A stretch of DNA of 64,000 nt, taken from the NCBI GenBank assembly GCA_013822765.1, contig PNKY01000003.1:1-64000 (forward strand), given 5' to 3'. Shown here piece after piece: positions 56,940 through 64,000 of the stretch. Within the stretch, counting starts at the first letter, position 1, and each line of letters starts with the position of its first letter. The notes under the pieces are model-generated. The model had not been told where the DNA came from, ran no database searches, and saw only the letters and a program-made list of their open reading frames with translations. Position numbers and translations under genes: made by a program. Source of the stretch: Rhodospirillum sp. Its GTDB lineage: Bacteria; Pseudomonadota; Alphaproteobacteria; Dongiales; Dongiaceae.

Positions 56940-58721
56940 TTACGAGCCGCTGTCGAGCGCCTTTGCCATCTCGACCAGCTCGATGAACTCTGCGCGGTAG
57001 CCTTCGCCGTCGGCCCCGCGCGACTCGCGCGCCACCTCCGCAATCTGGTCGTAGCCGAACGCGCCGATATAGTCGCCGCCGCGCAACCGCTGGCCGAATG
57101 CCGCCACCGCCGTGGCGAAGCGCGCCTCGGACGGCGCCGCGCCGGGCTCCTGCAGCGCCGAGATCAACAACGGCGCCCCGATTTCCGTCGACACGTCGCC
57201 ATCCGGCGCCTTGTAGCGCAGGCGCAGGAACGCGAACTCGGTCGCGTTCGGATCGGCACGCTCGTCGGCATGCTCGCCGTAGCGCAGCGGGTCGACCGCC
57301 AGGCCTTTCGAGCCCTTGAGCGCGATCTCGTAGATCGCCGTCACGGTATGGCCGGCGCCGATCTCGCCCGCGTCCTTCTTGTCGTTCTTGAAGTCCTCGC
57401 GGTTGAGAGCGCGGTTCTCGTAGCCGACCAGGCGATATTCGGCCACCACGGCCGGATTGAACTCGATCTGGATCTTCACGTCCTTGGCGATGGTCTGGAT
57501 GGTCCTGGACAGCTGGTCAGCCAGCAGCCGCTTCGCCTCCTTCGCCGAATCGACGTAGCCGTAGTTGCCGTTGCCGACGTCGGCGATCTGCTCCATCAGC
57601 GCGTCGTTGTAGTTGCCTTCGCCGAAGCCGAGCGTGGTCAGCGACACGTCGCTCTCGCGCGCTTCCGCCACCATGTCCTTGAGCTGCTCGATACTGGTCA
57701 CGCCGACATTGAAGTCGCCGTCGGTCGCGAGGATGATGCGGTTGATGCCGCCATCGATCTTCGCTTCCTTGGCCTTGGCGTAGGCGAGCGCCAGGCCTTC
57801 GCCGCCCGCCGTCGATCCGCCCGCCTGCAGCCGGTCCAGCGCGGCCTTGATCTTGGCCTTGTCCTTGCCGGCGGTCGGCTCCAGCACCAGGCCGGCCGCG
57901 CCGGCGTAGACCACGATCGTGATCTTGTCGTCGTCGCGCAGCTGGTCGGTCAGCATCTTCATGCCGGCCTTGAGCAGCGGCAGCTTGTCCGGCTGGTCCA
58001 TCGAGCCCGAGACATCGACCAGGAACACCAGGTTGGCGGCCGGCCGCTCGCCCGCGGGCGGCTCGTAGCCCTTGATGCCGACATGCAGCAGATAGGTCTC
58101 GTTGTTCCAGGGCGTGCGCTCGACCGCGGTGGTGACGCGGAACGGCTCGCCGCCGGCTTCGGGCTTCGGGTAATCGTAGGAGAAGTAGTTGATCAGCTCC
58201 TCGACCCGCACCGCGTCCTTGGGCGGCAGCTGGCCGTTCATCAGGAAGCGCCGAACATTGGAATAGGCGCCGGTGTCGACATCGATGGAAAAGGTCGAGA
58301 CCTGCTCCACCGCCGCCTGCTTCACCGCGCTGTCGCTGGTCGCGATGTAGTTCTCGCCTTCGCCGGGGATCGGCTGGCCAAGCGCCGCACCTTGCCCGAG
58401 GGTGGCCTGCATCGCTCCCGAATTGCTGGGGGCGTAGGCAGGCGCCGGTGCAGGAGCGGCTTCGAGCTCAGCCACTTCGCCATAGGGCGCGGGCGCAGCT
58501 GGAGGCGTCGCCTGTGCACTCACTGAATCCTGCCGCGTTGCCGCCCCTTGCGCGACGACTTTCGCCTCGTCACTCTCCGCCTTGCTTTTGGCGGGGTAAC
58601 TATACTCATTGCTGTTGGCGGACTGTTCCTTGATGGGCTGCGCTTCGCAGCCCACCAGAATGGCGATGGTGGATACGCCCGCGATCCAGAGCTTTGCTCC
58701 GGTCAGCTTTGTCCCTTGCAT
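56940..58721 (-). CDS. von Willebrand factor type A domain lipoprotein (YfbK-like)
   Basis: 593 residues. The N-terminus is a lipoprotein signal (lipobox ILVGC, Cys25), followed by a disordered Ala/Pro/Ser-rich segment (30-120), a conserved domain with STFSIDVDTGAYSNVRRFL, and a vWA domain starting about 228 with an intact MIDAS motif DVSGS at 236-240, then a C-terminal DUF3520-like region. It probably sits in the outer or inner membrane and binds a protein partner through the metal site. It is a single gene, with no MoxR ATPase nearby. Confidence 0.92.
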   Translation of the reverse strand: MQGTKLTGAKLWIAGVSTIAILVGCEAQPIKEQSANSNEYSYPAKSKAESDEAKVVAQGAATRQDSVSAQATPPAAPAPYGEVAELEAAPAPAPAYAPSNSGAMQATLGQGAALGQPIPGEGENYIATSDSAVKQAAVEQVSTFSIDVDTGAYSNVRRFLMNGQLPPKDAVRVEELINYFSYDYPKPEAGGEPFRVTTAVERTPWNNETYLLHVGIKGYEPPAGERPAANLVFLVDVSGSMDQPDKLPLLKAGMKMLTDQLRDDDKITIVVYAGAAGLVLEPTAGKDKAKIKAALDRLQAGGSTAGGEGLALAYAKAKEAKIDGGINRIILATDGDFNVGVTSIEQLKDMVAEARESDVSLTTLGFGEGNYNDALMEQIADVGNGNYGYVDSAKEAKRLLADQLSRTIQTIAKDVKIQIEFNPAVVAEYRLVGYENRALNREDFKNDKKDAGEIGAGHTVTAIYEIALKGSKGLAVDPLRYGEHADERADPNATEFAFLRLRYKAPDGDVSTEIGAPLLISALQEPGAAPSEARFATAVAAFGQRLRGGDYIGAFGYDQIAEVARESRGADGEGYRAEFIELVEMAKALDSGS

Positions 58722-58857
58722 TTGCCTTCCCCTTCTCTAGAACCGTACCCTTGGTGCGCCTGTGGCGCGGGCAGGTTCAAAGCTTGTCGCACGCGGAAGT
58801 GGCGGCCTCGGGGCGCAATTGCGGCGGGACGATGGCAGATCGTAAGGAACGGCGAGC

Positions 58858-59751
58858 GTGAGCGCGACTTCATCCGGCCTGCTGCGGCTGTTCCGGCGCT
58901 GCCCGCCAGTCGACCTGGCGGCGGACCTCGCGCCCTATCGCCACTTCATCGTGGCCGATCGCCATGTCGGCTGGGTCGACCCCGATTTCGCCCGCGTTCT
59001 CGCCGAGTTCCCGGCGGTCTTCTACCTCACCGACCGCGCGGTTCGCCTGCATGACCGGTTGAGCGACGTCGAGGCGCGCAGCGCAGCGGTCGCCGAGGTC
59101 CTCGCCACGCTGCGCGAGCGCGGCCATGTGCCCGGCTGGCGCGGCGAACTCTATCCGGTCAATCGCCGCTTCGGCGAAGCGCCGCTGCTGCTGATGGAGC
59201 GCGCGGCGACGCCGCTGTTCGGGCTGCAGACCTACGGCATCAACGTGAACGGCCTGGTGCGCGACGGCGATACCTGGAGGGTCTGGATCGCACGCCGCGC
59301 CATGGCCAAGCATGTCGACCCCGGCATGCTGGACCTGATCGTCGGCGGCGGCGTGCCGCACGGCATCTCGCTCGCCGAAAACCTGCTCAAGGAATGCGCC
59401 GAGGAGGCCTGCATCGGACCGACGCTGGCCGAGCGCGCGCGGCCGGTCAGCATGACCACCATGATCATCAATGCGGCCGAGGGACTGCGCATCGGCGTGC
59501 AGTTCAACTACGACCTCGCGCTGCCGGCGGACTTCCAGCCGCGCAACGACGACGGCGAGGTGTCGGAGTTCCAGCTGTGGTCGCTGCCGCAGCTGGAGGA
59601 GAGCCTGCGCGGCGCCGACGACTTCATGTTCGATGCCGCCTTGGCCAAGCTCGACCTGCTGATGCGCTTCGGCATCGTCGGGCCGGACGATCCCGACTAT
59701 CTCGGCCTCATCGCGCAGCTGCGCCGGCCAGCCCCGTTCGTGCGCACATGA
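58858..59751 (+). CDS. DUF4743/Nudix hydrolase, first tandem copy
   Basis: 297 residues from a GTG preceded by AAGGA. An N-terminal DUF4743 domain (about 1-130, with HVGWVDPDFARVLAEFP) and a C-terminal Nudix domain with the box GGVPHGISLAENLLKECAEEACI, in which the two metal-binding Glu residues (KECAEEA) are retained while the first Glu of the canonical box is Ser, as seems usual in this family. Relatives (Tnr3-like) act on oxidised thiamine diphosphate. It overlaps its paralogue by four bases, so the two are translationally coupled. Confidence 0.88.
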   Translation: MSATSSGLLRLFRRCPPVDLAADLAPYRHFIVADRHVGWVDPDFARVLAEFPAVFYLTDRAVRLHDRLSDVEARSAAVAEVLATLRERGHVPGWRGELYPVNRRFGEAPLLLMERAATPLFGLQTYGINVNGLVRDGDTWRVWIARRAMAKHVDPGMLDLIVGGGVPHGISLAENLLKECAEEACIGPTLAERARPVSMTTMIINAAEGLRIGVQFNYDLALPADFQPRNDDGEVSEFQLWSLPQLEESLRGADDFMFDAALAKLDLLMRFGIVGPDDPDYLGLIAQLRRPAPFVRT

Positions 59752-60602
59752 GCCTGATCGACCACATCCATCGCTGCCAGAGTGCGGACATGGGAAAGTT
59801 CGTGCCATGGCTGATCGCCGGCGAGACCGCGGGCTGGGTGCGGCGCGACGTGGCGGCGCGCCTCGGCAAGTATCCGACCGTGTTTGCCTGCGACGACAAG
59901 ACGGTGAGGCTGCGCGATCATCTCGCGAGCTTCGATCACCGCTCCGCCGCGGTCGGCGACGTGGCGCGCGATCTCTACGAGGCTGGCGTGTTTGCAGGCT
60001 GGCGCAACGAATGGTTCCCGGTGCTGACGCGCTTCGGCGCCGCGCCGCTGATGCGGCTGGAGCGCGCCGCTGTGCCCATGTTCGGCGTGCATGGCTACGG
60101 CGTGCATATGAACGGCTATGTGCGCGAGGGCGGCCGGCTGAAGCTATGGATCGGCAAGCGTGCCGACAACCGGCCGATCGAGCCGAGCAAGCTGGATCAC
60201 CTGGTCGCGGGCGGCATTCCGCTTGGCCTAAGCGTAATGGAATGCCTGACCAAGGAATGCGAGGAGGAGGCCTCCATTCCCGCGACGCTCGCCGCGCGCG
60301 CCAGGCCCGCCGGCGCCATCCGCTATCGCATGGAGCACCAGGGCTGGCTGCGCAACGATACGATGTTCGTCTACGACCTGGAGCTGCCGGCCGATTTCAA
60401 GCCGGTCAACACTGACGGCGAAATCGCGAGCTTTCGCCTGATGGAGCTGGGCGAGGTGGAAGAGATCTTGAAGGCCGGCGAGGATTTCAAGTTCAACGTC
60501 GCGCTGGTGCTGATCGACTTCCTGATCCGGCATGGCCATATCCGGCCGGAGCATCCCGACTACAGCGACCTCGCCCTCGGCCTGTGGCGGCACGAGAGCT
60601 AG
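59748..60602 (+). CDS. DUF4743/Nudix hydrolase, second tandem copy
   Basis: 284 residues from the ATG at 59748, which overlaps the first copy's stop (ATGA). Same architecture as its neighbour, and parallel along the length (for example GWRNEWFPVLTRFGAAPLM versus GWRGELYPVNRRFGEAPLL). Its Nudix box is GGIPLGLSVMECLTKECEEEASI, again with KE-EE intact and the first Glu replaced. A longer open frame upstream from 59394 is a shadow of the first copy. The two proteins differ through most of the length, so they probably have separate substrates or form a heterodimer. Confidence 0.88.
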   Translation: MSLIDHIHRCQSADMGKFVPWLIAGETAGWVRRDVAARLGKYPTVFACDDKTVRLRDHLASFDHRSAAVGDVARDLYEAGVFAGWRNEWFPVLTRFGAAPLMRLERAAVPMFGVHGYGVHMNGYVREGGRLKLWIGKRADNRPIEPSKLDHLVAGGIPLGLSVMECLTKECEEEASIPATLAARARPAGAIRYRMEHQGWLRNDTMFVYDLELPADFKPVNTDGEIASFRLMELGEVEEILKAGEDFKFNVALVLIDFLIRHGHIRPEHPDYSDLALGLWRHES

Positions 60603-60611
60603 CTGGTCCGG

Positions 60612-61301
60612 CTACAGCAGCTGCGTCAGGTCGACCTTGGTGACGACCTCCATGGAGCCGCGCCAGATCATGTCGACGGCCACCCACAGGATGACGGCGA
60701 GGCCGACATAGGCGATCCAGTGGAACCGCTTCAGCAGGTTGGCGATCACGGTCGCCGCCGCGCCCATCAGGCCGACCGACAGCACGAGGCCGATGATCAA
60801 GACCGTCGGATGTTCGCTGGCCGCGCCCGCCACCGCCAGCACGTTGTCGAGGGACATGGAGACGTCGGCGATGACGATCTGCACGATGGCCTGGCGCATG
60901 GTCTTGGCCGGCGCGGCGCCGGGCAGCGCCTCCTCAGGCTCGGCCAGCTCGCGCCGCTCGTCCCTGGTCAATTCCTGACGCGCCTTGGCCGCCTGGCGCA
61001 ACCGCTCGCGGCGCTGATGCACCAGCTCGCGCCAGAATTTCCAGCACACCCACAGCAGCAGCAATCCGCCGGCCAGAGTGAGGCCGATGATCAGGAGCAG
61101 TTGGGTGGTGACGAGCGCGAACAGGATGCGCAGGATCGTCGCCGCCGCGATACCGATGAGGATGACCTTGCCGCGCTGTTCCTTGGGCAAACCGGCTGCC
61201 GCCATGCCGACAACGATGGCGTTGTCGCCGGCCAGCACCAGATCGATCATGATGACTTGGCCCAGCGCGATGAGCTCGGGCCCGAGAGCGGTTAAATCCA
61301 T
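60612..61301 (-). CDS. TerC family integral membrane protein (YjbE-like)
   Basis: 229 residues from the ATG at 61301; the frame is open to 61472, but that upstream part belongs to the gluQRS leader. Two homologous blocks carry the conserved acidic motif: IDLVLAGDNAIVVGMAA near the N-terminus and IADVSMSLDNVLAVAGAA near the middle, separated by a charged cytoplasmic loop. About seven transmembrane helices. Family members export metal ions such as manganese, or protect against tellurite; the ion here is not known. Convergent with the Nudix pair, 9 nt apart. Confidence 0.9.
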   Translation of the reverse strand: MDLTALGPELIALGQVIMIDLVLAGDNAIVVGMAAAGLPKEQRGKVILIGIAAATILRILFALVTTQLLLIIGLTLAGGLLLLWVCWKFWRELVHQRRERLRQAAKARQELTRDERRELAEPEEALPGAAPAKTMRQAIVQIVIADVSMSLDNVLAVAGAASEHPTVLIIGLVLSVGLMGAAATVIANLLKRFHWIAYVGLAVILWVAVDMIWRGSMEVVTKVDLTQLL

Positions 61302-61359
61302 CCATCCCGCGCGGGTCGTCGACGCCGCGTTCCCTGTAAGAGTTTCCTTTACCCGGGAC

Positions 61360-62190
61360 CTAGTCGGAAAATCCCGCCAACGCCCGCACCTCCGCCGCCG
61401 ATCGGCCTGCCCGACGCAGGGCCTGTATGGCCACCGCCCCGTCGCGCTTGGACAGCCGCTCCCCCGCAGCATTGGTCAGCAACAGATGGTGCAGGTAGGT
61501 GGGAACATTCAAGTCCAGAATCGCCTGCAGGAGCCGATGAATGTGGGTCGCGTGGAACAAATCGACCCCGCGTGTGACCAAAGTCACCCCCTGCAGGTGG
61601 TCGTCGACCGTGACGCACAGGTGATAGCTGGCCGGCGCGTCCCGCCGCGCCAATACGACATCCCCGAGCGTCTCCGGCCGAGCCACCACCGCCCCTTCGC
61701 GCTGGTCCTGAAAGGTCAGCGGGCCAGTCATCGCTTGCGTCTTTGCGACATCCAGCCGCAGCGCATAGGGATCGCCCCGCTCCTGCCGCGCCCGTGCCAA
61801 CTCGGCCGGGAGTGCGCGGCAGGTGCCGGGATAGATCGGTCCCTCCGGCCCATGCGGGGCGCTGACCGCCGCCGCGATATCCTTCCGGCTGCAAAAGCAG
61901 GGATAGAGGACTCCCAGACCGCGTAGCCGGTCCAACGCCCCTTGGTAGTCGGCCAGATGATCGGACTGCCGCCTGACCGGCTGCTCCCAGTCCAGGCCCA
62001 GCCAGCCGAGGTCCTCCAGGATCGCGGCCTCGAACTCCGGCCGGCAGCGCGCCGGGTCGATATCCTCGACGCGCAGCAAGAACCGGCCGGATTCCGCCCG
62101 CGCCCTGTGCCACCCCACCAGCGCCGAATGCGCGTGGCCCAGGTGCAGATGGCCGGTCGGGCTGGGCGCGAATCGCGTGACGGTCATCAA
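61360..62190 (-). CDS. gluQRS: Glutamyl-queuosine tRNA(Asp) synthetase
   Basis: Truncated glutamyl-tRNA synthetase-like enzyme that attaches glutamate to queuosine in tRNA-Asp. 276 residues: HLGH at 16-19 (the HIGH motif) in FAPSPTGHLHLGHAHSAL, the zinc motif with CFCSRKDI and the later YPGTC, and a KMSKS-like LSKRDGA at the C-terminus. The anticodon-binding domain of true GltX is missing, which identifies GluQRS. It is divergent from the broken glycosylase gene and followed by TerC. It implies that the cell makes or salvages queuosine. Confidence 0.93.
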   Translation of the reverse strand: MMTVTRFAPSPTGHLHLGHAHSALVGWHRARAESGRFLLRVEDIDPARCRPEFEAAILEDLGWLGLDWEQPVRRQSDHLADYQGALDRLRGLGVLYPCFCSRKDIAAAVSAPHGPEGPIYPGTCRALPAELARARQERGDPYALRLDVAKTQAMTGPLTFQDQREGAVVARPETLGDVVLARRDAPASYHLCVTVDDHLQGVTLVTRGVDLFHATHIHRLLQAILDLNVPTYLHHLLLTNAAGERLSKRDGAVAIQALRRAGRSAAEVRALAGFSD

Positions 62191-62216
62191 GCTGCAAAGA
62201 TAGAGTGTGGACGCAT

Positions 62217-62815
62217 ATGGCTAGACCTAAAGAAGATCAGGACCTGCTGCAACGCGCGTTGCGCCATCTGGCCAAGGCCGACCGCGACTTTGCGCGCGCG
62301 ATCGACGAAGTCGGCCCGCCGTTGCCGCGCAAGCGTCCCGCCGGCTTCATGGGCCTGCTGCACGTCATCGTGGCGCAGCAGGTCTCGACCCACGCCGCCA
62401 AGGCGATCTCCGCCCGGCTCGACGCCGCGCTGGAGGCGAAGACGCCGGAGGCCTTTCTCAAGCTGACCGATGCCGGCCTGCGCGCGGTCGCGATCTCGCC
62501 GCTGCCTTTCTGGATGGCCGTCTGTCGATGCCCAAGCTGCGCAGGCAGAGCGACGAAGAGGCCATCGCCGCGATCACCAGCGTCAAGGGCCTCGGTGTCT
62601 GGTCGGCGGAAGTGTTCTTGCTGTTCAGCCTACAGCGGCCCGATGTGCTGCCGGCCCACGACCTCGGCCTCATTGTCGCGGCGCAGCGCATGAAACGCCT
62701 GAAGGAAAGGCCGAGCCCCAAGCAGCTGCGCGAAATTGCCGAGCCGTGGCGCCCCTACCGCTCCTACGCGTCGCGCATGCTCTGGCACTATTATCACGCG
62801 ACGCCGGCTTTGTAG
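62217..62815 (+). pseudogene. DNA-3-methyladenine glycosylase (AlkA type), broken by an internal deletion
   Basis: The gene is split over two frames. The first (from ATG 62217) encodes the N-terminal part up to about 62495 (LTDAGLRAVAIS); the rest (from about 62501, AAFLDGRLSMPKLRRQ, to the stop at 62815) lies in another frame. Between them the family would have about a dozen residues (the S-x-Q-K region) that are absent, so a deletion of roughly 35 bp, not a multiple of three, is the simplest cause. Downstream features are intact: the helix-hairpin-helix VKGLGVWSAEVFLLF and the catalytic Asp in PAHDLGL. It would excise alkylated bases if whole. An assembly error is possible but less likely. 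Confidence 0.75.
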
Positions 62816-62824
62816 GAACGCGCA

Positions 62825-63502
62825 ATGGCGGGACGGCCACTGACCAACCTGAGCGTCGAAGAATGGATTGAGTACGCCTTCGACCGCCCCGTGGGTACGG
62901 TCGAGAAGGTCTGGTATCGGCAAGACTACGATTGGTGGGACCCGAAGCCTTGCCAAGCGGTGGCGTATCTGACGCAGCTGTTCGAGAGCTCAGGTGAGTT
63001 GCTCGAACACTATACCGCCGGCGAGATCGGACAAGGACTCTGGTATCTGATAGACAACAGCTGCGGTGGTTATTGCCGATTCCTGATAGACGGCTCGGTG
63101 CCCATCGAAGCACGCGTTGCCTGTATCGAGGCGATGCAGAGTTTGTTCGCAAGGTTGTTTCAGCCGCGCTGCGCCCCGATCCTGTCGCACATGGGTGAAC
63201 CGGGCGGTGATAAGCTCAACGGGGTCTGTTATATGTGGTGGGACATCATCCCGCTCGCCGCGAACTCGAAACCGCGCCAGCCCGATCCGATCCACGAAGC
63301 CAGCCTCGGCGTCATGCGCGCGACGCTGAGACTTCCCAATCCCGCCTGCCAGGAAAGTGCGCTGCATGGCCTCGGCCACTGGGCGCGCGCGTATCCGGAG
63401 TTTACGGCTACCACGATCGATGCTTATCTCGCGGCCAATCCGAAGCTGCGGCCCGAGCTTGTCCGCTATGCGCAGGCGGCGCGTTCGGGCTGTGTTCAAT
63501 AG
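62825..63502 (+). CDS. Hypothetical protein with HEAT-like helical character
   Basis: 225 residues from the ATG at 62825, 10 nt after the broken glycosylase gene. Rich in Trp and Tyr, with several Cys residues and helical stretches (VEEWIEYAFDRPVG, IEARVACIEAMQSLFARLF). The C-terminal part, LPNPACQESALHGLGHWARAYPE, resembles a HEAT-type repeat, and the domain may sense or scaffold proteins. No named family recognised. It looks like a genuine gene from its composition and its length. Confidence 0.7.
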   Translation: MAGRPLTNLSVEEWIEYAFDRPVGTVEKVWYRQDYDWWDPKPCQAVAYLTQLFESSGELLEHYTAGEIGQGLWYLIDNSCGGYCRFLIDGSVPIEARVACIEAMQSLFARLFQPRCAPILSHMGEPGGDKLNGVCYMWWDIIPLAANSKPRQPDPIHEASLGVMRATLRLPNPACQESALHGLGHWARAYPEFTATTIDAYLAANPKLRPELVRYAQAARSGCVQ

Positions 63503-63520
63503 AAACGAAAGCAATCGCAC

Positions 63521-64000
63521 ATGATGGAACTCTCCGGCCCCTCTCAGCCTCCCGCCGCCGGCGGCAAGCCGAAGCAGCTGGTCGCGCTGCTGCACGGCTA
63601 TGGCTCGAACGGCGAGGACCTGATCGGCCTGGCGCCGTTCTTCGCGCAGGCGTTGCCGGAGGCGGAGTTCCTGTCGCCCAACGCGCCGTTCCCGTGCGAG
63701 CTCTCGCCCTTCGGGTTCCAGTGGTTCGGGCTGGAGGATCGCTCGCCGGAGATGAAGCTGGGCGGCGTGCGCGTGGCGGCGCAGATCCTGGAGCCGTTCC
63801 TGGATGCGGAACTCGCCAGGCGCGGACTCGCCGACCGCGACCTCGCACTGGTGGGCTTCAGCCAGGGCACCATGATGTCGCTGCATGTGGGCCCGCGGCG
63901 CGCGAACCCGATCGGCGGCATTCTAGGCTTCTCCGGCGCGTTGATCGCGCCCGAGCTGCTCGCCCAGGAGACCAGGTCCAAGCCGCCGGTGTTCCTGGTC
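63521..64000 (+). CDS. Carboxylesterase/phospholipase (alpha/beta hydrolase), partial
   Basis: Cut by the right edge of the window: 160 codons seen. ATG at 63521 or 63524. Alpha/beta hydrolase of the carboxylesterase/dienelactone type: HGYGSNGEDLIGLAPFFAQ gives the oxyanion region, and the nucleophile Ser lies in LVGFSQGTMM. The Asp and His of the triad would be in the missing C-terminal third. Relatives hydrolyse short esters or lysophospholipids. It follows the hypothetical protein by 18 nt on the same strand. Confidence 0.88.
   Translation, partial: MMELSGPSQPPAAGGKPKQLVALLHGYGSNGEDLIGLAPFFAQALPEAEFLSPNAPFPCELSPFGFQWFGLEDRSPEMKLGGVRVAAQILEPFLDAELARRGLADRDLALVGFSQGTMMSLHVGPRRANPIGGILGFSGALIAPELLAQETRSKPPVFLV

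Overview
The window reads as chromosomal DNA of a high-GC alphaproteobacterium, probably Rhodospirillales-like. I base this on the gene order (clpB, a DUF4167 gene, prmC, prfA, hisS, ispG, an HTH/DUF4115 gene, ptsP, lysC, divergent ubiG, then a DUF1178 gene), on the ethylmalonyl-CoA pathway genes (ccr, mcd, ecm) and on a SAM-II riboswitch ahead of metZ. I cannot name the genus. I recognise no tRNA, rRNA, CRISPR array, transposase or phage gene. Many long antisense reading frames are by-products of the high GC content and are left out.

Layout. 1-5 kb: a membrane-anchored M23 cell-wall peptidase, a small secreted proline-rich protein, and a chemoreceptor co-oriented with a secreted Cache-like protein. 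5-20.7 kb, nearly all minus strand: conserved housekeeping genes for protein quality control (clpB), translation termination (prfA, prmC), a divergent glutamyl-tRNA reductase homologue, hisS, ispG, the HTH/DUF4115 membrane protein, ptsP, a nitronate monooxygenase-like enzyme and lysC. 20.8-26.4 kb: ubiG, a DUF1178 gene, methyltransferases, 1-Cys peroxiredoxin, a nitrilase-family amidase, glutaredoxin and comF. 26.6-34.6 kb is more accessory: a class III cyclase fused to TolB-like and TPR regions with a free-standing TPR paralogue, an acyl-CoA ligase, a pyruvyl-transferase-like protein, a DUF1349 gene, a TTC38-like protein and a Crp/Fnr regulator.

34.6-37.4 kb holds a FecR-like secreted protein and a CHASE2-cyclase, divergent from the Crp/Fnr gene, with a near-perfect CRP-type operator between them. 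37.5-41.6 kb is a peptide-type ABC importer with a fused double ATPase and no binding protein nearby. 43-54.4 kb is built around the ethylmalonyl-CoA pathway: ccr-mcd on the minus strand, and B12-dependent ecm followed 5 nt later by bluB, which makes the lower ligand of B12. Between them lie an M50 peptidase pair, metZ under a SAM-II riboswitch with an intrinsic terminator and a possible antiterminator, a solitary beta-class DNA methyltransferase, and a patatin preceded by an unannotated 55-codon gene.

54.5-64 kb contains two neighbouring membrane retropepsin-like proteins (one with both DTG motifs lost), a vWA lipoprotein, tandem DUF4743/Nudix paralogues, a TerC protein, gluQRS, an alkA-type glycosylase broken by an internal deletion, an unknown 225-residue protein and a carboxylesterase cut by the window edge.

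The strongest leads are the cyclase/CRP module, the riboswitch attenuator, the divergent GluTR homologue, the degenerate retropepsin and the 55-codon gene. None is proven to be a new system from sequence alone.
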